A stretch of 29,055 nucleotides of DNA, taken from positions 1 to 29,055 of IMG/VR virus record IMGVR_UViG_3300012920_000182; one strand, given 5' to 3'. The stretch comes from a virus. The number at the start of each line of letters is the position of its first letter. The first letter of the stretch is position 1. Positions 23,419-29,048 of this stretch are shown here, one piece after another. The notes under the pieces are model-generated. The model was given only the letters and a program-made list of their open reading frames with translations. It was not told the origin of the DNA and did not search any database. The position numbers and the translations under genes were made by a program.

Positions 23419-23610
23419 ATGCAGGAAAATCTTTTTTCTAGCCAAGAGCCAGAACCTCAAGAAGAAGCGTTGGTCTGGACTCGAGAAAAGTTAATCGACT
23501 TCTTGTCTCAATTCGGGAAGTGCATTAAGGGGAAGTCTGGCAAGATCTTGCCTCTTGAGAAGTTCGTGCAGATGGTAGATCAAGCAATAGAAAGCGAAAG
23601 GCGAAAATGA
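23419..23610 (+). CDS. Small protein between methyltransferase and GNGPS genes
   Basis: A 63-aa protein from the ATG at 23419, 4 nt after the methyltransferase stop; longer starts run inside the methyltransferase gene. Glu/Gln-rich N-terminus, then a helix Trp-Thr-Arg-Glu-Lys-Leu-Ile-Asp-Phe-Leu-Ser-Gln and a basic segment Lys-Cys-Ile-Lys-Gly-Lys-Ser-Gly-Lys. Not recognised. Its stop overlaps the next ATG (ATGA), so it is coupled to it. Confidence 0.6.
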   Translation: MQENLFSSQEPEPQEEALVWTREKLIDFLSQFGKCIKGKSGKILPLEKFVQMVDQAIESERRK

Positions 23611-24143
23611 GTACGTGTCACCTGATAGGGAATGGAAGTTCGAAGTCACTTTATGAGTACAAGAACGGCGATAACACTTTCATGTGCAATATGCCTGACC
23701 CACACATCAACACTCTTGGGGTTTTTGTGAGAGACCGTGCTGTAGCGAACCTCTACATCGACGGTACATTTTCGGCAGGCAAAATTTTCTGCGATGAATC
23801 AGTTGCCTCGTATTTGAAAATGGGCGGGTATAGGGGCCACGTCTCGCCGTACCTTTCCCAGGGAGCAAATATTGGAATCCAGGCAATCCAGTATCTTGCC
23901 GTTCACTACAACACAGTAGAGCTGTGGGGCTTCGACTCTCTGTACTCTGGATCTCTCCAGTCTGAGATGTCAAAGTACTTGCCCTTCTCCCCAGAGGATG
24001 AGCATGACATTGAATCCTGGGCCTCCGGCTGGCACAGAGATGTGCTAAAGCAATTTCCAGACAATGTGTTTATACTCAACAAACCATCCCTTCAGGGATT
24101 CGAAAAAATTTATTTGAAAGAAATGCTAAATTTGCAGCATTAA
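23607..24143 (+). CDS. GNGPS-type (DUF115-like) protein, copy 1
   Basis: A 178-aa protein beginning Cys-His-Leu-Ile-Gly-Asn-Gly-Ser-Ser (residues 4-12), a nucleotide-binding-type loop after the first beta strand. It then has an Ile-Asp-Gly-Thr segment, Gly-Ala-Asn-Ile-Gly-Ile-Gln-Ala-Ile-Gln-Tyr-Leu-Ala at 86-98 and Leu-Trp-Gly-Phe-Asp-Ser-Leu-Tyr at 106-113. The same landmarks stand at the same residue numbers in the downstream gene, so the two are paralogues. The pattern resembles the DUF115/MptE-like fold linked with sugar or pterin metabolism; function in phages is unknown. It is coupled upstream by ATGA. The C-terminus (Trp-Ala-Ser-Gly-Trp-His-Arg) is shorter than in the second copy. Confidence 0.72.
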   Translation: MSTCHLIGNGSSKSLYEYKNGDNTFMCNMPDPHINTLGVFVRDRAVANLYIDGTFSAGKIFCDESVASYLKMGGYRGHVSPYLSQGANIGIQAIQYLAVHYNTVELWGFDSLYSGSLQSEMSKYLPFSPEDEHDIESWASGWHRDVLKQFPDNVFILNKPSLQGFEKIYLKEMLNLQH

Positions 24144-24159
24144 TCTGGAGGCAATCCAA

Positions 24160-24894
24160 ATGGCAGTGTGTCACATAATTGGTAACGGACCTTCGGCAAA
24201 ATATTTCAACGGATGGCCAGGCGATATCTTCGGCTGCAACATTCCTCACTTCGATCTGCCGTATCAAGCAACTGCCGCGATTGACATTGAAATCCCATAT
24301 TGGATCAAGCAAACGGGATATGTCCCGAACTACCCAATCCTCTGCCCGGAAACAGTGTACGACCACGTGCAGGAACACAACCTGCCCGGCATATGGCTTC
24401 CAGTCCTCCCGCTTTCGACCAATACTGGAGCAGCACTCGGAGCCTACTTGGCGGACCAATATGAGGAAATCCATTTGTGGGGCGTAGACAGCCTGTGGAG
24501 GCTTGGCACAGTCAACTCGGTCACAGACACCCATCATCGCGCGTACCCCGTCAGAGCGGCTACATCCGGCGTTCTGTGGCGAATCAATTGGGCCGAGAAC
24601 GTAGCCCCCAAAACAAACGTCATCTGCCATATGCCTAGAGGGGCAATCTGCGAAACCCCACTCGCCGGCGTGACCTACTCGCGAACGGATATGCCTGACG
24701 ACCCACCAACGCCGCTCGACAAACCAGCACTTGTCGCAAAGCAAGAAGATGAATACAAATGGGTCACAGAATTCATCGTCGAAGAAGATGGCGCTAAGTT
24801 GAGTATCCACTATGGTGACGCAGAAAGAATCAAAGCCCGGCGAAAAGAAATCAAATATCAAAACACAAGCCCGGAGCAAAACACCACCTCATGA
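24160..24894 (+). CDS. GNGPS-type (DUF115-like) protein, copy 2
   Basis: A 244-aa paralogue of the preceding gene: Cys-His-Ile-Ile-Gly-Asn-Gly-Pro-Ser at 4-12, Ala-Ile-Asp-Ile-Glu near 40-44, Thr-Asn-Thr-Gly-Ala-Ala-Leu-Gly-Ala-Tyr-Leu-Ala at 87-98 and Leu-Trp-Gly-Val-Asp-Ser-Leu-Trp at 106-113. It has an additional C-terminal 80 residues rich in Pro, Asp, Glu and Lys. A GGAGG site 8 nt before the ATG gives a strong ribosome-binding site. By analogy with DUF115 it may use an activated sugar or nucleotide (inference). The final ATGA overlaps the start of the next gene. Confidence 0.72.
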   Translation: MAVCHIIGNGPSAKYFNGWPGDIFGCNIPHFDLPYQATAAIDIEIPYWIKQTGYVPNYPILCPETVYDHVQEHNLPGIWLPVLPLSTNTGAALGAYLADQYEEIHLWGVDSLWRLGTVNSVTDTHHRAYPVRAATSGVLWRINWAENVAPKTNVICHMPRGAICETPLAGVTYSRTDMPDDPPTPLDKPALVAKQEDEYKWVTEFIVEEDGAKLSIHYGDAERIKARRKEIKYQNTSPEQNTTS

Positions 24895-25376
24895 AAAAGC
24901 CTAGATTTTCAACCGAAGATCTCGACTACGAGTACTCAGACCTGTTCTGGCAAGAGAACAAGGAATACTCCGCAGTGGCAACGGTCGCCATAGTGGTGCT
25001 CTGCAAAAGACTTGTCGAGGATGCCGGCGAACTCAAAAAGGCACTCATGGCTTCCTCATACGCATTCCACGTAGAAGACGGATCCGTCGCCAGGGAAATA
25101 CCAAACTTCGCCTGTGGTATCCAACTCCCCGAACTCGACGAACACGCAAACTCAAACCACAAAATCAACAAAGTCAAAGGCATCTACGAAGCACTCATCC
25201 CATACGCACTCTTCCACTCGCATGGGGTCCAAGAAGTTCTCGTATACCAAGACACACAACAAATCGAAGCAATACACGAACTCAAGCAAAAAGGCTATGG
25301 GGCTGTCGCTGACTTCCTCTTCTCATGGTGGCCCGAAGACGACGACGACGATGAAGATGGCTCAATCACTGCATAG
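24891..25376 (+). CDS. Acidic protein, end of methyltransferase operon, unknown
   Basis: A 161-aa protein, not recognised. A helical first half contains a stretch Ser-Ala-Val-Ala-Thr-Val-Ala-Ile-Val-Val-Leu that is either a buried helix or weakly membrane-seeking. It is followed by a central alpha/beta part (Ile-Tyr-Glu-Ala-Leu-Ile-Pro-Tyr-Ala-Leu-Phe-His-Ser-His-Gly) and an acidic tail with seven consecutive Asp/Glu residues. The start overlaps the preceding stop (ATGA). Codon use in the second half is markedly rich in C at third positions compared with the genes upstream. Confidence 0.6.
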   Translation: MKKPRFSTEDLDYEYSDLFWQENKEYSAVATVAIVVLCKRLVEDAGELKKALMASSYAFHVEDGSVAREIPNFACGIQLPELDEHANSNHKINKVKGIYEALIPYALFHSHGVQEVLVYQDTQQIEAIHELKQKGYGAVADFLFSWWPEDDDDDEDGSITA

Positions 25377-25380
25377 AGCG

Positions 25381-25500
25381 CGGTATATTTTCGGCATATA
25401 AACTTTTTCAGTTTGAAGTGACACCCTAGCCCTGGGAGCTTGTTAGGGCGATGTTAGGGTCGATGTGGATAACTTGTGGATAAGCCAGGCATTCGCTCAA
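25381..25500. other. Putative replication origin: AT-rich stretch and DnaA boxes
   Basis: 25381-25420 is AT-rich (TATATTTT, CATATAAAC, TTTTTCAG) and could unwind. GTTAGGG at 25442 and 25453 and GTGGATAA at 25465 and 25476 follow in 11-bp steps. The last two are inside perfect TGTGGATAA boxes (25464-25472 and 25475-25483), the reverse complement of the E. coli high-affinity DnaA site TTATCCACA. No gene covers this stretch. Together with the iteron-like palindromes at 25595 onward it fits a theta origin of a plasmid-like replicon. Confidence 0.65.
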
Positions 25501-25594
25501 GTTTGCATCCGGTCTTGCCGATTATGGTACTGTTCCCACTGTTAGACCGATTCCGTCCCCGTACCCGTACCGAGACCGAATCGACCTAACGACC

Positions 25595-25659
25595 GCCGGA
25601 AGTTCCGGCATTCAATCCCGCCGGAAGTTCCGGCATTCAATCCCGCCGGAAGTTCCGGC
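25595..25659. repeat. Three 15-bp palindromes with 25-bp period (operator/iteron array)
   Basis: GCCGGAAGTTCCGGC occurs at 25595-25609, 25620-25634 and 25645-25659, identical in all three and separated by the same 10-bp spacer ATTCAATCCC. Each is a perfect 7+1+7 dyad. The third lies between a -35-like TTCAAT (25636-25641) and a -10-like CATAAT (25659-25664). A dimeric DNA-binding protein is the expected ligand. Confidence 0.9.
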
Positions 25660-25664
25660 ATAAT
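25636..25664 (+). promoter_or_regulatory. Promoter overlapped by the third palindrome
   Basis: TTCAAT at 25636-25641 and CATAAT at 25659-25664 are separated by exactly 17 bp, and that spacer is filled by the third palindrome. Transcription would begin near 25671, very close to the GAGG site (25670-25673) of the gene at 25682, so either the leader is minimal or the true start differs slightly. Occupied operators would block this promoter. Confidence 0.6.
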
Positions 25665-25681
25665 CTAATGAGGTTCTTACC

Positions 25682-26176
25682 ATGTCCGAATTTACTTACT
25701 CCACCGAATCACTCGCTAATTCCGTCCGAATCGCCGCTGGCAAGATTGGCAAGATCGAACCTACGGCGTTCACCAAGAAGGATCGAACCGCGCACGGCCG
25801 TGCTATCTTGCTGCAGTGCTTCACCGCCGCCGCCGAAGTCAAGAAGGAACGCCGTGGCGCTATGGCCTTGCAAGACATCACCTTCGCCGAAGGTAACGTC
25901 GCCGCTGGCTTGGCTATCGCAGAAGACGTCGTTCACTATGTCCACACGATGCAAGGTATGATTCTTCCACTCTTGGCATTCTTGGAGACGGAGTACGCCC
26001 GCGACCAATCTGAATGGATTCGCGGACACACGGAAGAAGGCCAACCGCAGTACTTCACCATGCGAGACGCCGCACGCGTTGTTGCTCTCTCTCTCCCCGG
26101 AGCCAAGAAGGTACAGTCGGCTGCAGACCGTAAACTGGCCGATGCGATCGCATCCGCCGCCAAGCCTACGGCCTAA
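25682..26176 (+). CDS. Protein downstream of the operator array, unknown
   Basis: A 164-aa, mostly helical protein. A GAGG site lies 8 nt before the ATG. Features: a basic segment Lys-Lys-Asp-Arg-Thr-Ala-His-Gly-Arg-Ala, an Ala-rich helix with Lys-Lys-Glu-Arg-Arg, a hydrophobic helix Gly-Met-Ile-Leu-Pro-Leu-Leu-Ala-Phe-Leu-Glu, and Ala/Lys-rich C-terminus. No helix-turn-helix or Rep motif is evident to me. Its position behind three identical palindromes that cover its promoter, beside DnaA boxes, makes a replication or copy-control factor, or an autorepressor, the first hypotheses. A 10-bp stem follows the gene. Third positions are richer in GC than in the structural genes. Confidence 0.72.
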   Translation: MSEFTYSTESLANSVRIAAGKIGKIEPTAFTKKDRTAHGRAILLQCFTAAAEVKKERRGAMALQDITFAEGNVAAGLAIAEDVVHYVHTMQGMILPLLAFLETEYARDQSEWIRGHTEEGQPQYFTMRDAARVVALSLPGAKKVQSAADRKLADAIASAAKPTA

Positions 26177-26199
26177 GCCTAGGCCAGCCGCCAAGCCAA

Positions 26200-26226
26200 G
26201 CCCGCCGGATACGTCCGGCGGGCTTA
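26200..26226 (+). terminator. Hairpin after the 164-aa gene
   Basis: A perfect 10-bp GCCCGCCGGA/TCCGGCGGGC stem with a TACG loop (26200-26223) lies 24 nt past the stop codon. Only TTAT follows instead of a T run, so termination may be weak or factor-assisted. Confidence 0.6.
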
Positions 26227-26246
26227 TCGCGTTGCGCCCGAATTTC

Positions 26247-26545
26247 CGCGCCCGTACCCGTACCCTGCGCCGATATTCGCACGCCCGCCCGCGCATGATT
26301 TGCGCCCGCCCGAATCTATCCGCCCGCGCATGATTTGCGCCCGCGCATCCGCCCGCGCATCCGCCCGCGCCCGATTCGGAGACATCCCAGGAAAATCAAG
26401 CTCGTGCCTGGGTGCGCGCCCGCCCGCCCGCACGACCACGCATACCCCAGGTTTACCGCGCGCGAAGAGAGGGGGGATTTTGACCCTCTAGGTTTACCGC
26501 GCCCGAAGAACGGGGGGGATTTGCACAAGCTCTTTTCTGGATCCG
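26247..26545. repeat. GC-rich tandem repeats without a gene
   Basis: A 25-bp unit with the core GCGCATGATTTGCGC (itself an inverted repeat) occurs at 26285-26309 and 26320-26344, a 35-bp period, followed by two CATCCGCCCGCGC-type units to 26371. A second pair, AGGTTTACCGCGC plus CGAAGA plus a G6-7 ATTT run, starts at 26449 and 26490, 41 bp apart. GCACAAGCTC then occurs twice after 26522. Open frames here are biased Arg/Pro/Ala strings on several frames at once, typical of GC-rich non-coding DNA, so none is called. Confidence 0.65.
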
Positions 26546-26839
26546 CACAAGCTCGCGAAGCCTACCGGCATCGTTGCGCCTTCTCTTTGACAACTTCATA
26601 AGTGCCCAGCTTCGTCGCGCGAATTGTCTCGCGCAAGCTCGCGGTATCGTCGCGCCCAACACGCGCCCTCGGCCATTCCCGTATCCGTACCGGAACCGCC
26701 ACTAGGGGGATTGCATTGGATCCGTAGCCGATACCGTCGCCACATGGTGAGGGGCACAAGTGCAGAATTTCCTCGCCCGCATGTCGGTAGACAGTTGCCG
26801 AGCGGTTGGGGGGATTTTCCGTCGCGACCATCCGCGAAG

Positions 26840-27445
26840 ACCTACAGGTGTATTGCACACCTGCTCGGTCTGCTCCGGACTCTAATGAGAGCGTTCTAGA
26901 GGTGTCCCCTCTATGGCGTGCGGTTACACTCAGCGAACGGGGACGCAAGCCTACCGTGTACGCATTCGTGCCTACGCCGTAGCCCAGCATCCTTAGCATT
27001 CGTCTGCGGCGGGTTATTGTCCAGCTTTACGGCTGGGACGTATGGTCATAGTCATTGACCCGCTACGCCTGCACAACGCCTAGTGCCCTATCCCGTGTCG
27101 GGTGGCACTTCCTGGATACGTTGCGCCGTGACTCTCTCCCAAGTGGGGGGAATAGCCAAGTCCCTCCAGGGAACAACTGGGTCAATCGTCCAATCGAACC
27201 ATAGACCCAGGCAAGGTGGCAACCGTTTACACAGTGTCATTGTGTAGATTGGTATTGCCATCCCACCCGGCTAGGTGTAACTAACCACCGCAGGGGCGGG
27301 CCGCGTACGAAGAAAGCCGTCACAGGATTGGATTGTGGCCAGCTCGTGGTGCGTAGGCGTTCTATCAACATCAACCTATCTAGCAGTCCCATGCGGATTG
27401 CTATTTACGCCCCTGGGGGATTTGTTTCTCTCAGGGGTTTTTGCA
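26840..27445 (+). ncRNA. Candidate large structured RNA
   Basis: No convincing frame crosses this stretch, but stable hairpins are dense. 26845-26863 has a 7-bp CAGGTGT/ACACCTG stem, and 26897-26913 TAGAGG/CCTCTA. 27009-27063 has GCGGGT/ACCCGC enclosing GTCCAGC/GCTGGGAC at 27019-27039. 27082-27109 has AGTGCC/GGCACT enclosing CCCG/CGGG with a TGT loop. 27177-27210 has a 7-bp CTGGGTC/GACCCAG stem, and 27217-27260 TGGCAA/TTGCCA enclosing ACACA/TGTGT. An intrinsic terminator ends it at 27442. The 5' end is unknown and may lie near 26600. No match to tmRNA, RNase P or tRNA was seen. Strand is inferred from the terminator. Confidence 0.45.
27410..27442 (+). terminator. Intrinsic terminator closing the structured region
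   Basis: CCCCTG at 27410-27415 pairs with CAGGGG at 27432-27437, followed by five T (27438-27442). The loop contains one of the recurrent G-run ATTT motifs, which offers an alternative pairing with the CCCC. Confidence 0.7.
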
Positions 27446-27562
27446 TTCTCTCTGTGTGCCAATTATCTGGCACTTTCTTGATCCTTCCATATTGGGGGGA
27501 TTTGTCAAATATACCGGGCATTTGTTTGCCCCAGGTTTCTAACTAGAAAAGAGGCAGCTTTT
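27443..27562 (+). promoter_or_regulatory. Leader of the 112-aa gene
   Basis: Contains a G6 ATTTG motif (27493 area), a small GGGCA/TGCCC hairpin around 27520-27536 and a GAGG-type ribosome-binding site (27549-27554) 8 nt before the ATG at 27563. The hairpin is followed by a short T stretch and might attenuate, but no clean promoter pair was found. Confidence 0.4.
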
Positions 27563-27901
27563 ATGAGTACTAACACTCCCTACAGAACCATTGTTTCATG
27601 GTTTCGTGAACGCGGCATGAAGGTCATTTCTCCCTCATGGTGCAGTGACGGATGGTGTGCAGGTGACGAGCCAGGCATGCTGATTGTGAGCACTGAACAA
27701 AAGAGTCAGCTTAGTCCAGTGGTGGCCGACACTGTTGCCTACTACGAGAACAGTGAGGGATCGGACGAGTTCCAGCGGTTCCTTTTCGTGCACGGTCTCT
27801 GGTTCGAGTGGAACAACGCGGCAACCATCTGTATCTACGAGGACACTGCGCCTTGTGAGGATGTGGATGTGGCAGCTCTTCAGGACGGCCTGGTGAACTG
27901 A
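27563..27901 (+). CDS. 112-aa orphan protein
   Basis: A soluble, acidic 112-aa protein with no recognised family. It starts with a Trp-Phe-Arg-Glu-Arg-Gly-Met helix, has two cysteines in Trp-Cys-Ser-Asp-Gly-Trp-Cys, a central strand Met-Leu-Ile-Val-Ser and a later aromatic stretch Gly-Leu-Trp-Phe-Glu-Trp. The good ribosome-binding site and the downstream C6/G6 hairpin mark a single-gene unit. Its location in a cluster of small non-conserved plus-strand genes suits a host-takeover or accessory role (inference). Confidence 0.7.
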   Translation: MSTNTPYRTIVSWFRERGMKVISPSWCSDGWCAGDEPGMLIVSTEQKSQLSPVVADTVAYYENSEGSDEFQRFLFVHGLWFEWNNAATICIYEDTAPCEDVDVAALQDGLVN

Positions 27902-27929
27902 CCCCCCCAAAATTCGACGTCGATTGTCG

Positions 27930-27950
27930 CCCCCCATTCGGGGGGATTTG
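27930..27950 (+). terminator. C6/G6 hairpin between small genes
   Basis: CCCCCC (27930-27935), loop ATTC and GGGGGG (27940-27945) form a short, very stable stem followed by ATTTGT, a poor T tract. Same design as the fuller terminators at 28311 and 29024. Confidence 0.6.
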
Positions 27951-27980
27951 TCTGGGCTAAGAAAATGAAAGGACAGCCCC

Positions 27981-28277
27981 ATGTGTGAACAAACTACTGA
28001 ACTCCCAAGAAATCCCAACTCCTGGCGACAGGACAACGCCACCTATCGGTACTGGCAAACGGACCCTAAGACGAAGCGGGAATACTGCATCTGGTCCAGG
28101 TTTGACAAGGTGCGAGGCAAGTGGGTTTGCGTCATTGACCACGACGGTACGTACCATCTCGGCATCTCAGACAACAGTGCCGATGCGTTCCTTCAATCAT
28201 TGTGGAACCGCGACCTTGCTGATGCGAGAGCAGAAGCAGAGTGGAAGCGATTCTGGGAAGTCGCCCCAGGTTCCTGA
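27981..28277 (+). CDS. 98-aa orphan protein
   Basis: A 98-aa protein rich in Trp, Arg and Asp. AAAGGA (27968-27973) lies 7 nt before the ATG, in a leader nearly identical to that of the gene at 28362. The centre (Tyr-Cys-Ile-Trp-Ser-Arg-Phe-Asp-Lys-Val-Arg-Gly-Lys-Trp-Val-Cys-Val-Ile-Asp-His) looks like an antiparallel beta hairpin. A helix Asp-Ala-Phe-Leu-Gln-Ser-Leu-Trp and a charged end follow. No family recognised. Overlapping frames on both strands are shadows. Confidence 0.7.
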   Translation: MCEQTTELPRNPNSWRQDNATYRYWQTDPKTKREYCIWSRFDKVRGKWVCVIDHDGTYHLGISDNSADAFLQSLWNRDLADARAEAEWKRFWEVAPGS

Positions 28278-28310
28278 TACTGGCAACCGTTGCCACCTGG
28301 ATTGATTCGT

Positions 28311-28337
28311 CCCCCCAAAATAGGGGGGTTTTTTATT
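28311..28337 (+). terminator. Intrinsic terminator with C6/G6 stem
   Basis: CCCCCC (28311-28316), loop AAAATA, GGGGGG (28323-28328) and TTTTTTATT. A textbook rho-independent terminator between two small genes. Confidence 0.92.
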
Positions 28338-28361
28338 GGCTTCTAGAAGAAAGGACAAGCC

Positions 28362-28754
28362 ATGGCTAGAAAAAATACAAGTAAACCACTATGGGCAATG
28401 CGTGCTGATCCACAAGTGATGAGCCAAACCATCCCGTGCACCGCCATTCCTGGATCTCGCTCTCCCTCAAAGATGCAGCAGACATTGAACTCATGCAGCT
28501 CGAAAACCGCGAGCATCCGGAAGCTGCAGCGTCGTATGCACATGATGCTGAGGGTGCTGCGTTCTCGGTGTCAGTCGAGAATGATCCGCAACATGATCGG
28601 TATCCGGATGGAACTGTGTAAGGATCTCGTGCCCTACACAGACAAGAAACTTTCTCGGTGGTGCAAAGACACGATGCCGGTGATCGAAAAGGCTGCTGAG
28701 GACTGCCGCCTGGAAATCACAATCGACGAAAGCGGATTGCCCAAAGTCTGGTAA
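28362..28754 (+). CDS. Small gene with conflicting reading frames
   Basis: The frame from the ATG at 28362 (AAAGGA 6 nt upstream, leader shared with the gene at 27981) is open for 130 codons. Its middle, residues about 32-85, is an improbable Arg/Ser/Met-rich string, while the first 30 and last 48 residues look ordinary. In the -1 frame the middle (28409-28621) reads as a normal acidic protein. Either the gene carries a compensating pair of frameshifts (sequence error, decay or recoding) or two short genes overlap, with a second start at ATG 28610. The C-terminal part (Met-Pro-Val-Ile-Glu-Lys-Ala-Ala-Glu-Asp-Cys) is plausible as a helix. Unknown function. Confidence 0.45.
   Translation: MARKNTSKPLWAMRADPQVMSQTIPCTAIPGSRSPSKMQQTLNSCSSKTASIRKLQRRMHMMLRVLRSRCQSRMIRNMIGIRMELCKDLVPYTDKKLSRWCKDTMPVIEKAAEDCRLEITIDESGLPKVW
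28436..28621 (+). CDS. Alternative -1 frame within the previous gene
   Basis: From a GTG at 28436 the frame gives 61 aa with natural composition: Ser-Trp-Ile-Ser-Leu-Ser-Leu-Lys-Asp-Ala-Ala-Asp-Ile-Glu-Leu, then Ala-Ala-Ser-Tyr-Ala-His-Asp-Ala-Glu and a Tyr-Pro-Asp-Gly end. The frame is open from 28409 but lacks an ATG and has no clear ribosome-binding site, so it is more likely the middle of a gene begun at 28362 than a free-standing gene. Confidence 0.4.
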   Translation: MHRHSWISLSLKDAADIELMQLENREHPEAAASYAHDAEGAAFSVSVENDPQHDRYPDGTV

Positions 28755-28799
28755 CATCGGTTGCGCATCTTGGGGGGGATTGCAACTCAGGAGAAACCC

Positions 28800-28997
28800 A
28801 TGAGGTTTATCAAACTGACTCTGTACAGATTGCTCCATGTAGCTTTTACTGGTGCAACTCTTTTCTTCATGCTGGCGGCAACACTCCAATCGGATAAGCC
28901 GACCACGCAGGAAGTCGTACAAAATTTTGCAGGGTTCTTAGCAGGATTGCTGGGTTCCTGGATCCTTGTTCTGAGCGAGCAAAGATTCTTGCACTGA
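28800..28997 (+). CDS. 65-aa two-span membrane protein
   Basis: Start chosen at the ATG at 28800 because AGGAGA at 28789-28794 is at ideal distance; longer frames add residues without similarity. The product has a basic N-terminus (Met-Arg-Phe-Ile-Lys), a first hydrophobic span at about 12-30 and a second at about 42-58 (Phe-Ala-Gly-Phe-Leu-Ala-Gly-Leu-Leu-Gly-Ser-Trp-Ile-Leu-Val-Leu). It is small, hairpin-like and compatible with a holin, superinfection-exclusion or other membrane-acting phage protein; none can be chosen. It ends 27 nt before a terminator. Confidence 0.68.
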   Translation: MRFIKLTLYRLLHVAFTGATLFFMLAATLQSDKPTTQEVVQNFAGFLAGLLGSWILVLSEQRFLH

Positions 28998-29023
28998 CCT
29001 GCAAAAATTGTTTTGTGTTTCGA

Positions 29024-29048
29024 CCCCCCAGGTGTTGGGGGGTTTTTT
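29024..29048 (+). terminator. Intrinsic terminator with C6A/TG6 stem
   Basis: CCCCCCA (29024-29030), loop GGTGT, TGGGGGG (29036-29042) and six T. Strong rho-independent terminator after the membrane-protein gene. Confidence 0.93.

Noticed and set aside
25595-25659. CRISPR-like spacing of three repeats
   Set aside because: Repeats are 15 bp, the 10-bp spacers are identical, and there are no cas genes; an operator or iteron array fits better.
26800-26870. tRNA-Ser-like start (TGCCGAGCGGTTG)
   Set aside because: Only the D-arm-like string is present. No anticodon arm, T arm consensus or closing acceptor stem follows.
26562-26999. 145-codon minus-strand frame
   Set aside because: Arg/Thr/Ser-rich composition, no ribosome-binding site, and it runs through the hairpins of the structured region.
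27328-27546. 72-codon plus frame
   Set aside because: It crosses the intrinsic terminator and other hairpins, has no ribosome-binding site and shows no family pattern.
28370-28376. A AAA AAT slippery heptamer in the small gene at 28362
   Set aside because: The -1 frame reaches a stop at 28382 a few codons later, so slipping here would not join the plausible middle frame.
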